Below, piece after piece: positions 1 to 6,109 of a DNA stretch of 6,188 nucleotides (position 1 is the first letter of the stretch; every line of letters starts with the position of its first letter). Below the pieces are notes generated by a model that did not search any database, was not told the DNA's origin, and worked only from the letters and a program-made list of their open reading frames with translations. A program made the translations under genes and the position numbers. The DNA lies in contig JAFXFY010000110.1 in NCBI GenBank assembly GCA_017513365.1, positions 1 through 6,188 of the forward strand, written 5' to 3'. Source of the DNA: Alphaproteobacteria bacterium. GTDB lineage: Bacteria > Pseudomonadota > Alphaproteobacteria > CAAHEQ01 > UBA3637.

Positions 1-885
1 ACAATACGGCCAGCACTGTTTAGTGGCAGTATCATAAGTAGCGCCGGATTCGGCCCATTCTGGATGCATTTCTTCGCATGTTTTACATGTTCCGGTAGCG
101 GCATCATATACCGGTGTTTCAGCTGGACAACACATGCATTGTGTGGCATTAAAATCAGACGAAGTACATTCCGTCCCCGTCATTTCACATATGCACGTCT
201 TATCGACCGAACAAACTTCTTCATTTTCACAATCTTCATCCGTTAAACATTCTTCACACGTTTTTGTATCCGGATTATAATACGGTTTTGTTCTATCAAC
301 ATCCGCACATGTTCTACACTCTAAACCATCCCATTTCGGCGTTTCGGACGGACAACATTTACAATCGTTCGTGCCGGTAAAGTCTGATGTTGGGCAATCG
401 GATTGAGATAACTGACAAATACAGTTGCCATCTTCATCGGGCGTTTTATTCGGATTATCGCACACGCATTCACCACCGACTTCATGCAATCCACTCATAC
501 ATGCACACGTGTTCGTATCTGTATCACAGCCCCAATGCAAATTACCTTTTAAATCTTGGCAATTGGAGTCTGTCATACATTCCACACAATCCGTATTATC
601 GGCGTTTGGAACAGTGCCAGACGGACAAACACACTGAGTTCCACCTACCCACTCAAACGGTTTAGGGCAAATGATACAAATATGACTCGTCATGTTGCAA
701 AACGAATCGCCCGCACAATCTTTATCATCTTTGCAAAAATTTTCTCCTCCGATGATGATTTCTAATTTCTTTTTAGGAAGTGCACCGAACGTATCGGTTG
801 GGGTGAACATTACCCCAGCGATAATACCAGCCACAGTTAGGGCTGACATTTTTGCAATTTTTTGAGATAAGTTTTTGAAGTGCAT
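1..885 (-). CDS. Secreted cysteine-rich repeat protein, partial (C-terminus beyond left edge)
   Basis: Reading leftward from ATG at 885, the frame stays open for all 295 codons to the window edge, so the gene is cut by the boundary. A Shine-Dalgarno AAGGA (complement of 893-897) sits 7 bases before the ATG. Residues 1-35 look like a Sec signal peptide: basic start, hydrophobic stretch at about 14-27, possible cleavage after FGA at 35. From residue 51 on, 37 of 245 residues are cysteine. Two successive units of about 76 residues align: C164/C240, the CxCCP cluster at 175-178/250-253, then ETPxW or ETPxY, then CxxC at 190-193/267-270. A shorter motif, C-x2-D-x2-C followed by further cysteines, recurs near 103, 213 and, less exactly, 51. 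No catalytic motif is visible. I infer a disulfide-rich exported or surface protein; I recognise no named family. Many small plus-strand frames here are shadows. Confidence 0.85.
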   Translation of the reverse strand, partial: MHFKNLSQKIAKMSALTVAGIIAGVMFTPTDTFGALPKKKLEIIIGGENFCKDDKDCAGDSFCNMTSHICIICPKPFEWVGGTQCVCPSGTVPNADNTDCVECMTDSNCQDLKGNLHWGCDTDTNTCACMSGLHEVGGECVCDNPNKTPDEDGNCICQLSQSDCPTSDFTGTNDCKCCPSETPKWDGLECRTCADVDRTKPYYNPDTKTCEECLTDEDCENEEVCSVDKTCICEMTGTECTSSDFNATQCMCCPAETPVYDAATGTCKTCEEMHPEWAESGATYDTATKQCWPYC

Positions 886-914
886 CTTAATTTCCTTTTC
901 ACTTTATCTACCCT

Positions 915-930
915 AAAAACGGCCGTTTTT
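915..930. promoter_or_regulatory. Perfect 16-bp palindrome AAAAACGGCCGTTTTT inside the left arm
   Basis: The palindrome lies 30-45 bp upstream of the cysteine-rich start codon. The matching place in the right arm (1068-1083) keeps the AAAAAC/GTTTTT halves but has AACC in the centre. It could be a dimeric-regulator operator or a hairpin stem. Function is inferred from symmetry and position only. Confidence 0.4.
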
Positions 931-1010
931 GTGGAATACGCAATTTTTTGTTTTTATTAATTTTACTATTTCATAAAAAAGTTAATTTTTTAATAATAAA
1001 TCAATTAATT

Positions 1011-1030
1011 GTTCAAAAAAGTTCAAAAAA
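1011..1030. repeat. Tandem 10-bp direct repeat GTTCAAAAAA x2
   Basis: Two exact consecutive copies of GTTCAAAAAA lie within the core between the inverted-repeat arms. On the minus strand each copy provides TTGAAC, a poor match to a -35 hexamer, but no good -10 follows at 16-18 bp. It may be only low-complexity sequence. Confidence 0.5.
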
Positions 1031-1184
1031 CGCAACCACCTGATTTTTAGAGGATTTTATCTCCCACAAAAACAACCGTTTTTAGGGTAGATAAAATGGA
1101 GCGAAAAATGCATAAAAAACATAATGATGCGACAAATTATAAAATTAATAAGCTTGCCCGATGATTATATCGATTGAGTTAATA

Positions 1185-1214
1185 ATTATATGAGACAAGA
1201 AGGATGTATTCCAA
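1185..1214 (-). promoter_or_regulatory. Candidate sigma-70-type promoter directed at the cysteine-rich gene
   Basis: On the minus strand, TTGGAA (1214-1209) is followed after 18 bp by a consensus TATAAT (1190-1185). Transcription would start near 1178, giving a leader of roughly 290 bases that includes both inverted-repeat arms. Such matches arise easily by chance in AT-rich DNA. Confidence 0.35.
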
Positions 1215-1241
1215 GATAGTAGATGACAAAACATATCATTA

Positions 1242-1269
1242 AAAAGCCCCGCTAATGGACGGGGCTTTT
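1242..1269 (-). terminator. Intrinsic terminator of the PH-domain gene, probably bidirectional
   Basis: The perfect 10-bp arms AAAAGCCCCG (1242-1251) and CGGGGCTTTT (1260-1269) enclose an 8-base loop. On the minus strand the hairpin begins 17 bases after the PH-domain stop codon and ends in five Ts. It is nearly symmetrical, with four Ts on the plus strand, so it could also stop plus-strand transcripts coming from the inverted-repeat region. Confidence 0.85.
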
Positions 1270-1286
1270 GATAAAGTCGGTCAAAA

Positions 1287-1748
1287 TTAATTAACCAAAT
1301 TTTCCAATACAACAGTACCTTTTTTCTGACGGGCATGCGTGTAATTTTGACGCAGAGAATCACGCACTAAATACGGAGACGGAATTTTTTCCATTAATAC
1401 ATCCCCAGTCCGGTCAGTTGAAGAAATATAAATATTACCGATATTCGCCCAACGATCAATCAAGGATTGACTGGTAGAGCTGTCCACAATACGGAACAAT
1501 TCAATTTCATCTACCTTTTTGCTGAAAATACCGGTGATCACTATTAATCGTTGGTTTGTCAGCACATAAGCCCGAAAAACCCGTTTAAAATACAAAATCA
1601 ACAAAAAGACACCAAGTGTACCAATACTTAAAATCAAGTAAATCGGATTATATTTCACATCGGCAACGGATCCCGTTACATCCCATATATATTGTTCATC
1701 CGGATTAATAATTTCACGAATAATTCGAGCATTACCTGAACTTGCCAT
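1287..1748 (-). CDS. Membrane-anchored bacterial PH-domain protein (bPH_2 / DUF304-like)
   Basis: This is a 153-residue protein. A soluble N-terminus of about 33 residues is followed by one hydrophobic segment at about 35-54, ending in a basic KRVFR sequence that suggests a single membrane anchor. The rest resembles the bacterial PH-like domain of YdbS/YdbT-type proteins: YVLTNQRLIVITG at 61-73, then the strand-rich FSKKVDEIELFRIVD at 75-89 and a GNIYISSTD strand at 104-112. Those families are generally small membrane proteins of unknown biochemical role, and no catalytic residues are seen. The start is fixed by AAAGGAG (complement of 1756-1762), 7 bases before ATG. It is a single-gene unit, divergent from the barrel gene, with its own terminator. 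Confidence 0.82.
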   Translation of the reverse strand: MASSGNARIIREIINPDEQYIWDVTGSVADVKYNPIYLILSIGTLGVFLLILYFKRVFRAYVLTNQRLIVITGIFSKKVDEIELFRIVDSSTSQSLIDRWANIGNIYISSTDRTGDVLMEKIPSPYLVRDSLRQNYTHARQKKGTVVLENLVN

Positions 1749-1787
1749 AAAAAAACTCCTTTAGTTAATTTTGAAATATCTGATAAT

Positions 1788-1816
1788 AAAATATACAAAA
1801 TTTCATCAAAAAACAA
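1788..1816 (-). promoter_or_regulatory. Candidate promoter of the PH-domain gene
   Basis: On the minus strand, TTGTTT (1816-1811) is separated by 17 bp from TATTTT (1793-1788). The predicted start near 1781 gives a leader of about 33 bases before the ATG at 1748. Spacing and position are good; the hexamers are moderate in very AT-rich sequence. Confidence 0.35.
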
Positions 1817-1944
1817 GTTTTATTTTTATTCCCCCCTTATTTTAAACATATCTTTATATATCAACAACATACAACTGTATTTATTTCAAAAAAAATGATT
1901 AAAACACTGGATTTTTTAAAACAAACTACCTAAAGTTTTATTGT

Positions 1945-1960
1945 TGAAAAACATTTTTCA
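1945..1960. promoter_or_regulatory. Palindrome TGAAAAACATTTTTCA upstream of the barrel gene
   Basis: Seven-base arms flank a 2-base centre, ending 20 bp before the start codon of the outer-membrane protein. It could be an operator or a short stem in the mRNA leader. The evidence is symmetry and position only. Confidence 0.25.
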
Positions 1961-1980
1961 TAAAATATAAGGAGACAAAA

Positions 1981-2556
1981 ATGAAAAAATATTTATTATC
2001 TTCATTAGCGTTGGCCGGTATCATGGTTGCAGCCACAGGGGCTTCTGCTCGTGATATGTACGGCGTTGTCAATGCCGGTTATGGTTTCGGCACAAAAAAC
2101 AGCGACGGAGCCGTTATTATGGGTGTTGGTGCCGGTTATGAAATGAACGAAATGGTTCGTTCTGACATTATCGTTGATTATCGTGGTTGGAATAAAATTG
2201 ACTTCAAAAACGGTGGCAAAAAAGCCGACGCTTGGTCTATTCCGGTTTTATTAAACGTTTATGGTTCATATCCGGTTTATGGCAACATGGGTGTTTATGC
2301 TATGGCCGGTTTAGGTATGTCCTATAACCATGCAGATTCCACATTAAATGCAAAATCCGACGACAAAGTCAGCTTTGCTTGGAATATTGGTGCCGGTGTT
2401 GAATATGCCATGAATGATTGCTGGACATTAGATCTCGGTTATCGCTATACTGACTTAGGTAAAGCCAAAGTCAAAGCTCAAGAAGGCTACACAGGTCATA
2501 AATCCGAAGAATTAACCTCTCACGATATTAAATTAACGGCTCGTTATGCTTTCTAA
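1981..2556 (+). CDS. Outer-membrane beta-barrel protein (OmpA/Omp25-like barrel)
   Basis: This is a 191-residue precursor. Residues 1-23 are a typical Sec signal peptide (MKKY start, hydrophobic core, cleavage after ASA). The mature part of about 168 residues alternates polar and apolar residues with many Gly and Tyr, and GVGAGYE, YAMAGLGMSY, NIGAGVEYAM and LDLGYRYTDLG segments typical of eight-stranded barrels of the opacity/OmpA-like superfamily. The last strand ends KLTARYAF, with the terminal Phe expected for BAM-mediated insertion. There is no peptidoglycan-binding OmpA domain, so it is a barrel only. The start follows AAGGAG (1969-1974) by 6 bases, and the gene closes with its own terminator. 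Likely role: small structural outer-membrane protein; ligand unknown. Codons lean toward A/T-rich choices as in neighbouring genes. Confidence 0.88.
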   Translation: MKKYLLSSLALAGIMVAATGASARDMYGVVNAGYGFGTKNSDGAVIMGVGAGYEMNEMVRSDIIVDYRGWNKIDFKNGGKKADAWSIPVLLNVYGSYPVYGNMGVYAMAGLGMSYNHADSTLNAKSDDKVSFAWNIGAGVEYAMNDCWTLDLGYRYTDLGKAKVKAQEGYTGHKSEELTSHDIKLTARYAF

Positions 2557-2574
2557 GGGGTTATAATACAATAG

Positions 2575-2602
2575 ACGGACAGCACTTGCTGTCCGTTTTT
2601 TT
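2575..2602 (+). terminator. Intrinsic terminator of the outer-membrane protein gene
   Basis: ACGGACAGCA (2575-2584) pairs with TGCTGTCCGT (2587-2596), and a run of seven Ts (2596-2602) follows. It lies 18 bases after the stop codon. On the opposite strand the same hairpin is not followed by a T tract, so it mainly serves the plus strand. Confidence 0.92.
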
Positions 2603-2639
2603 ATAATAACAACAAAAATATCCAAACCAATGATTTATT

Positions 2640-3749
2640 CTATCTTGATATTCCATCTAATCCGTACCGAGCATTTCTCTTTCCAAGAGAACTCTTAACG
2701 ATAATCAAGGGCACGTCCAGTTCATCACGTGTCAAACCAGCATGCTCTGACGTCATCACCCACTCTTTTTCATACTTCCATGTTAACGAGCGTTCCCCTG
2801 TCGCAAGTGCAACATAATCACCGACAGCATCCTTTACATGGGGGTGTTCACACCCACCCAGTAGACGAATAAAGTCTTGTCCTGTCAATAAGCAGAAATC
2901 TGGAAACAGTTGTCTAAATTTATGTGGAAAAACATTCTTATATTCATCCTTAATATGGAAAGCCGCACACCGTGTTTCTAACGAATTTGGTTGCGCCATC
3001 ATTTTAACAATTTCCGGGTAGTCTCTTGATAAATAAAGCGGTTGTGTCTTTTTATGTCCATGATCAGCCGTAATAACAAAAACGGTATCGGGAACCAAAA
3101 CTGACAATCTGGCTAATTTTTCCTCCATCATATCAATTGTTTGTTGAACCACTTCTGTCCCAATGCCATTAAAATGCAATTTTGAATCTAACTCTCCCCA
3201 GTAGGCATAAATATACTTCTTCCCATTTTTATGACACAAAGATCGAATACGAGCGCACCACTCATCAAACGTTTTGCACCCATTTTCTGCCCATTCTGGC
3301 ATAACTTCATAAGCCATTCCCCCCTGTTCTTTTATCTTTTCCACAATCGTTTTACATGTTGGTGTATAAGATGGGACAGATAACTTGGAGGGCTGATCCG
3401 TATCAAAATTTGTATTTGAAAAGATATTCACAACTTCGTTTGTTTCGGAAAAATATTGAGCCCATCCAATGCGACCATGCTGATGTGGCATCAAACCCGT
3501 TTTCAACGTTGTATTTGCTGCTACCGTTGTTGCCGGTATCACCGTTTGTAGCAAATCTTTTTTATGAGCATTAAAAAAACCATGCGACGCATGATGCTTT
3601 AATATATTTTCCCCCAATGCATCAATAACGATCATAACAACATTTTGAGGATTACTCTTTAACGTACAATCTAAAATCGGATGAGACGTATAATTTTGAC
3701 ACAATTCAAAATGTTTTTCAATAGATGATGTAATCGATGTTATATTCAT
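2640..3749 (-). CDS. Alkaline-phosphatase-superfamily phosphodiesterase / nucleotide pyrophosphatase-like hydrolase
   Basis: This 369-residue protein matches the type I phosphodiesterase/nucleotide pyrophosphatase family (Phosphodiest), two-metal enzymes that hydrolyse phosphate esters through a Thr or Ser nucleophile. Every expected active-site element is visible in order: D43 in VIDALG, the nucleophile T75 (or T74) in PATTVAANTT followed by TGLMPHQHG (84-92), D188 and H192 in ELDSKLH, D229-H230 in TADHGH, and H336 in SEHAGL. No signal peptide is apparent: the N-terminus is polar, so I infer a cytoplasmic enzyme, unlike secreted NPPs. Substrate cannot be deduced. The start is supported by AAGGAA (complement of 3757-3762), 7 bases upstream. 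It is a single gene, convergent with the barrel gene. An intrinsic terminator of its own is not evident. Confidence 0.88.
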   Translation of the reverse strand: MNITSITSSIEKHFELCQNYTSHPILDCTLKSNPQNVVMIVIDALGENILKHHASHGFFNAHKKDLLQTVIPATTVAANTTLKTGLMPHQHGRIGWAQYFSETNEVVNIFSNTNFDTDQPSKLSVPSYTPTCKTIVEKIKEQGGMAYEVMPEWAENGCKTFDEWCARIRSLCHKNGKKYIYAYWGELDSKLHFNGIGTEVVQQTIDMMEEKLARLSVLVPDTVFVITADHGHKKTQPLYLSRDYPEIVKMMAQPNSLETRCAAFHIKDEYKNVFPHKFRQLFPDFCLLTGQDFIRLLGGCEHPHVKDAVGDYVALATGERSLTWKYEKEWVMTSEHAGLTRDELDVPLIIVKSSLGKRNARYGLDGISR

Positions 3750-3779
3750 AATTTCTTTCCTTTCTTACGTTTTAACAAA

Positions 3780-3808
3780 ATCTTATATCATTATTAAAAT
3801 TTTGTCAA
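3780..3808 (-). promoter_or_regulatory. Promoter of the phosphodiesterase gene
   Basis: On the minus strand, a consensus TTGACA (3808-3803) is followed after exactly 17 bp by TAAGAT (3785-3780). The predicted start near 3773 gives a leader of about 24 bases containing the ribosome-binding site. This is the best promoter match in the window. Confidence 0.65.
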
Positions 3809-3863
3809 GAAAATTTCAAAAAGTAAACAATCGTAAAAACTGACCTTTTTTTTATAATAAAGA

Positions 3864-3877
3864 CAAAACGAGTTTTG
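3864..3877. repeat. Short inverted repeat CAAAAC-GA-GTTTTG
   Basis: Six-base arms surround a 2-base centre. On the minus strand it lies about 30 bases after the orphan frame's stop codon and is followed by a T-rich stretch, so it might be a weak terminator of that frame. The stem is short and AT-rich, so this is uncertain. Confidence 0.25.
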
Positions 3878-3906
3878 CCTAATTTTTAGTTTAAAAACCA
3901 TAGCTT

Positions 3907-4053
3907 TCATTTTTTCCATCTCAGCTTGTAGCACACATCTTTACCCATTTGAATTGGATCCATATAACGATCAGCTTTTGTTCTGCTCCCATTGTAGTTA
4001 GTAGGGTTACAAAAAGGCGCAAAAGATACCTTACCATCACCATATATCTCAAA
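3907..4053 (-). pseudogene. Orphan C-terminal coding remnant (or unusual small gene)
   Basis: On the minus strand a frame is open from 4113 to a TGA at 3907. From about 4053 it reads like natural protein: FEIYGDGKVSFAPFCNP, then NYNGSRTKADRYMDP, then IQMGKDVCYKLRWKK and stop. The upstream part of the frame is Lys/Phe/Leu-rich, as expected from random AT-rich DNA, and has no ATG before that stretch; a TTG at 4059 with AAGGA 13 bases upstream is a poor start. The G+C content of this stretch is visibly higher than that of the flanks. I infer the 3' end of a gene whose 5' part was deleted, possibly when the parE upstream region was rearranged. No family recognised. A longer frame (3921-4199) in another phase looks less protein-like and overlaps parE. 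Confidence 0.4.
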
Positions 4054-4075
4054 ACACAATAAAAATATTTTTTCC

Positions 4076-4104
4076 TTGCATTTTGATTTAAAATTTTGTA
4101 ATCT
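4076..4104 (+). promoter_or_regulatory. Candidate parE promoter, predicted leaderless start
   Basis: TTGCAT (4076-4081), a 17-bp spacer, then TAATCT (4099-4104). Initiation 6-7 bases downstream would fall on or next to the A of the parE ATG at 4111. The bases before that ATG (AATCTGATGAT) contain no Shine-Dalgarno sequence, which fits a leaderless message. The -10 matches consensus at only three positions, including the first two and the last. Confidence 0.45.
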
Positions 4105-4110
4105 GATGAT

Positions 4111-6099
4111 ATGTCAGATTTATTTAATGCAACACCAACTAAAACAGAGTATTCCGCCAAAGATATTGAGGTTTTGGAGGGGTTAGATCCTGTCCGCAAA
4201 CGCCCTGGTATGTATATTGGTGGGATTGATGAGCGCGCCTACCATCACTTGGTGGCCGAAATTATTGATAACGCCATGGACGAAGCCGTTGCTGGTTATG
4301 CCACAAACATTGAGGTATCTCTCGGTGAAAATGGGTATGTTACGATTAAAGACAACGGCCGTGGTATTCCGGTAGACCCTCACCCTAAATTTCCGGATAA
4401 ATCGGCGTTGGAGGTTATTACAACCACCCTACACTCCGGCGGTAAATTCGGTGGAAATGCTTATGCCGTTTCCGGTGGGTTGCATGGTGTCGGTTTATCG
4501 GCGGTTAATGCTTTATCGGCTCACTTGATTATTGAAGTGGCCAAGGATAAAAAACTGTATCGCCAAGAATATCGTCAAGGCAAACCCGTGACGCCGGTGA
4601 CTTTTTTGGGACCGGTCAGTAATCGCCGAGGGACATCTGTTTGTTTTATTCCGGATACCGAAATTTTCGGAGAACACATTCGCTTTAAACCCGCCACATT
4701 ATTCCGTATGGCCAGAACTAAGGCTTTCTTGTTCCGTGGCGTTGAGGTTCGTTGGCATTGTGATGAGTCGTTAATTACGGGTGATGACAAAACACCGGTT
4801 GATCACATTTTAAAATTCCCGAACGGCGTTGCCGATTATTTGGATTATTTGATGAAAGACCGCCATGCCGTTACGAAAGAGGCCTTTACGGGACGTGTAG
4901 AATTTCCCGACAATATGGGGGCTGTGGAATGGGCTGTGTGTTGGCCGGATGATTATAAGGACGGTTTTTCCTATACCTATTGTAATACGGTTATCACACC
5001 ACTGGGCGGAACACACGAAACGGGTCTCAGAGCCGGATTAACAAAATCTTTGCGTGCCTATGCCGAAATGAGCGGGAACAAAAAGGCCGCCGATATTACC
5101 GCCGATGATATTTTAAACACGGCCGGTGTCATGTTATCCGTCTTTATTAAGGACCAGCAATTCCAAGGGCAAACAAAAGAAAAACTAACGACGGCCTCTG
5201 CCACTCGTTTGGTGGAAAATGCCATCAAAGATCCATTTGACCATTGGCTCAGCCGTGATGTTAAATCGGCAAGTGCACTGCTAGAGTGGATTGTAGAGCG
5301 GGCCGAAGAACGCAAACGTAAGAAAAAAGCCGTTGAAACACAACGTGCTTCCGCCACAAAACGATTGAGATTGCCTGGGAAATTGGCCGATTGTTCGCAT
5401 AATAAAACAGAGGGCACCGAAATCTTTATTGTTGAGGGGGATTCGGCCGGTGGGTCGGCTAAACAAGCCAGAAATCGTGAAACACAAGCTATCTTACCAA
5501 TTCGGGGTAAAATTTTAAATGTCATCAGTGCCAGCAACGATAAGATTTTGGCCAATGAAGAAATTAAGGATATTACCGAGGCCTTAGGATGTGGACGCCG
5601 TGATAAATACAATGAAGACGGCTTACGTTATGACAAAATTATCATCATGACAGATGCCGATGTGGATGGCGCCCATATTGACTCTTTGCTGATGTCATTC
5701 TTCTATCAAGAAATGCCGAAATTAATTGAAAACGGCCATTTGTTTTTGGCTTTGCCTCCTCTGTATCGTTTAACGCAAGGTGGAAAATCCGTTTATGCCA
5801 GTGATGATGCCGAAAAAGAACGCTTGCTTAAAACCGAATTTAAAAATGCCAAAAATGTAGAAGTTTCCCGGTTTAAAGGGCTTGGCGAAATGCCTCCGCA
5901 ACAACTGAAAGAAACCACGATGGATCCGGCTAAGCGAACCCTGTTGCGTGTTGTTATTCCACACAAAACAACCGAGGAAGAACAAGAGGAATTTGCTTTT
6001 ACGGCCGATATGGTCAATCGGTTAATGGGCAATAAGCCGGAACACCGCTTCCAATTCATTCAAGAGCACGCTAAGTTTGTGGAAAACTTAGATATTTAA
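4111..6099 (+). CDS. parE: DNA topoisomerase IV subunit B (ParE)
   Basis: This 662-residue, complete protein is the ATPase subunit of topoisomerase IV, which with ParC decatenates daughter chromosomes and relaxes supercoils in the cytoplasm. GHKL ATPase motifs: E50 and N54 in AEIIDNAMDEA, DNGRGIP at 81-87, GGLHGVG at 122-128. The transducer domain carries the QTK loop at 354-356. The TOPRIM domain has catalytic E442 in VEGDSAGG and DADVDG at 515-520, with PIRGKILNV between them. The tail ends FVENLDI. ParE rather than GyrB is chosen from length (GyrB of this class is about 800 residues), the IPVDPHPKFPDKSALEV segment that resembles alphaproteobacterial ParE, and the lack of a GyrB-type insert. 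ATG 4111 is chosen because an in-frame TAA lies at 4099-4101; no ribosome-binding site precedes it. Confidence 0.93.
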   Translation: MSDLFNATPTKTEYSAKDIEVLEGLDPVRKRPGMYIGGIDERAYHHLVAEIIDNAMDEAVAGYATNIEVSLGENGYVTIKDNGRGIPVDPHPKFPDKSALEVITTTLHSGGKFGGNAYAVSGGLHGVGLSAVNALSAHLIIEVAKDKKLYRQEYRQGKPVTPVTFLGPVSNRRGTSVCFIPDTEIFGEHIRFKPATLFRMARTKAFLFRGVEVRWHCDESLITGDDKTPVDHILKFPNGVADYLDYLMKDRHAVTKEAFTGRVEFPDNMGAVEWAVCWPDDYKDGFSYTYCNTVITPLGGTHETGLRAGLTKSLRAYAEMSGNKKAADITADDILNTAGVMLSVFIKDQQFQGQTKEKLTTASATRLVENAIKDPFDHWLSRDVKSASALLEWIVERAEERKRKKKAVETQRASATKRLRLPGKLADCSHNKTEGTEIFIVEGDSAGGSAKQARNRETQAILPIRGKILNVISASNDKILANEEIKDITEALGCGRRDKYNEDGLRYDKIIIMTDADVDGAHIDSLLMSFFYQEMPKLIENGHLFLALPPLYRLTQGGKSVYASDDAEKERLLKTEFKNAKNVEVSRFKGLGEMPPQQLKETTMDPAKRTLLRVVIPHKTTEEEQEEFAFTADMVNRLMGNKPEHRFQFIQEHAKFVENLDI

Positions 6100-6109
6100 G
6101 GGAGTTTAT

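Larger units (their letters stand above)
903..1095. repeat. 32-bp inverted repeat (arms 903-934 and 1064-1095) around a 129-bp AT-rich core
   Basis: The left arm begins TTTATCTACCCTAAAAACGG and ends GTTTTTGTGG. The reverse complement of 1064-1095 matches it at 30 of 32 positions; the two differences are adjacent (CC at 923-924 against TT). Matching stops abruptly at both ends of the arms. The left arm lies 17 bp upstream of the cysteine-rich start codon. The structure could be an invertible DNA segment, a small non-autonomous transposable element, paired regulator sites, or a long RNA stem in the leader. No obvious target-site duplication is visible just outside the arms, and no recombinase or transposase gene is in the window. 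Confidence 0.85.
886..1286. other. AT-rich intergenic region with inverted repeat, candidate promoter and terminator
   Basis: This 401-bp stretch has no convincing gene. It contains the start signals of the cysteine-rich gene, a 193-bp inverted-repeat structure (903-1095), a possible minus-strand promoter near 1185-1214, and the terminator of the PH-domain gene at 1242-1269. The core between the repeat arms is almost entirely A and T, with long A and T runs. Confidence 0.7.
3750..4110. other. Intergenic region between divergent phosphodiesterase and parE
   Basis: The 361 bp hold the phosphodiesterase leader and promoter (3750-3808), an AT-rich stretch with short inverted repeats (about 3840-3900), the orphan coding remnant (3907-4053) and the candidate parE promoter (4076-4104). 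I see no RNA gene or complete protein gene in it. Confidence 0.6.

Noticed and set aside
64..765. Several plus-strand frames of 60-92 residues rich in His, Cys, Ser and Thr
   Set aside because: They are antisense shadows of the cysteine-rich gene, which has a signal peptide, ribosome-binding site and patterned repeats.
1096..1164. Plus-strand 22-codon frame starting MERKMHKK between the inverted repeat and the terminator
   Set aside because: It has no proper ribosome-binding site, an unremarkable Lys/Asn-rich composition expected from AT-rich DNA, and its start overlaps the edge of the repeat arm. It may still be transcribed, but coding is unsupported.
1938..1966. TTATTG-17-TAAAAT as promoter of the outer-membrane protein gene
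   Set aside because: Spacing is ideal, but initiation would fall within the AAGGAG at 1969-1974 and remove the ribosome-binding site. A weaker CTGGAT-18-TAAAGT (1907-1936) fits position better but is too poor to call.
3921..4199. Minus-strand 92-residue frame overlapping the parE start
   Set aside because: It runs antisense through parE's first 89 bases, and its other half is an out-of-phase reading of the more natural-looking orphan fragment.
5058..5612. Minus-strand 184-residue frame inside parE
   Set aside because: It lies wholly within parE across its QTK loop and TOPRIM motifs; a Ser/Leu/Arg-rich antisense shadow with no ribosome-binding site.
4111..6099. Assignment as GyrB
   Set aside because: Length of 662 residues, absence of a GyrB insert, and the alphaproteobacterial ParE-like segments favour ParE.
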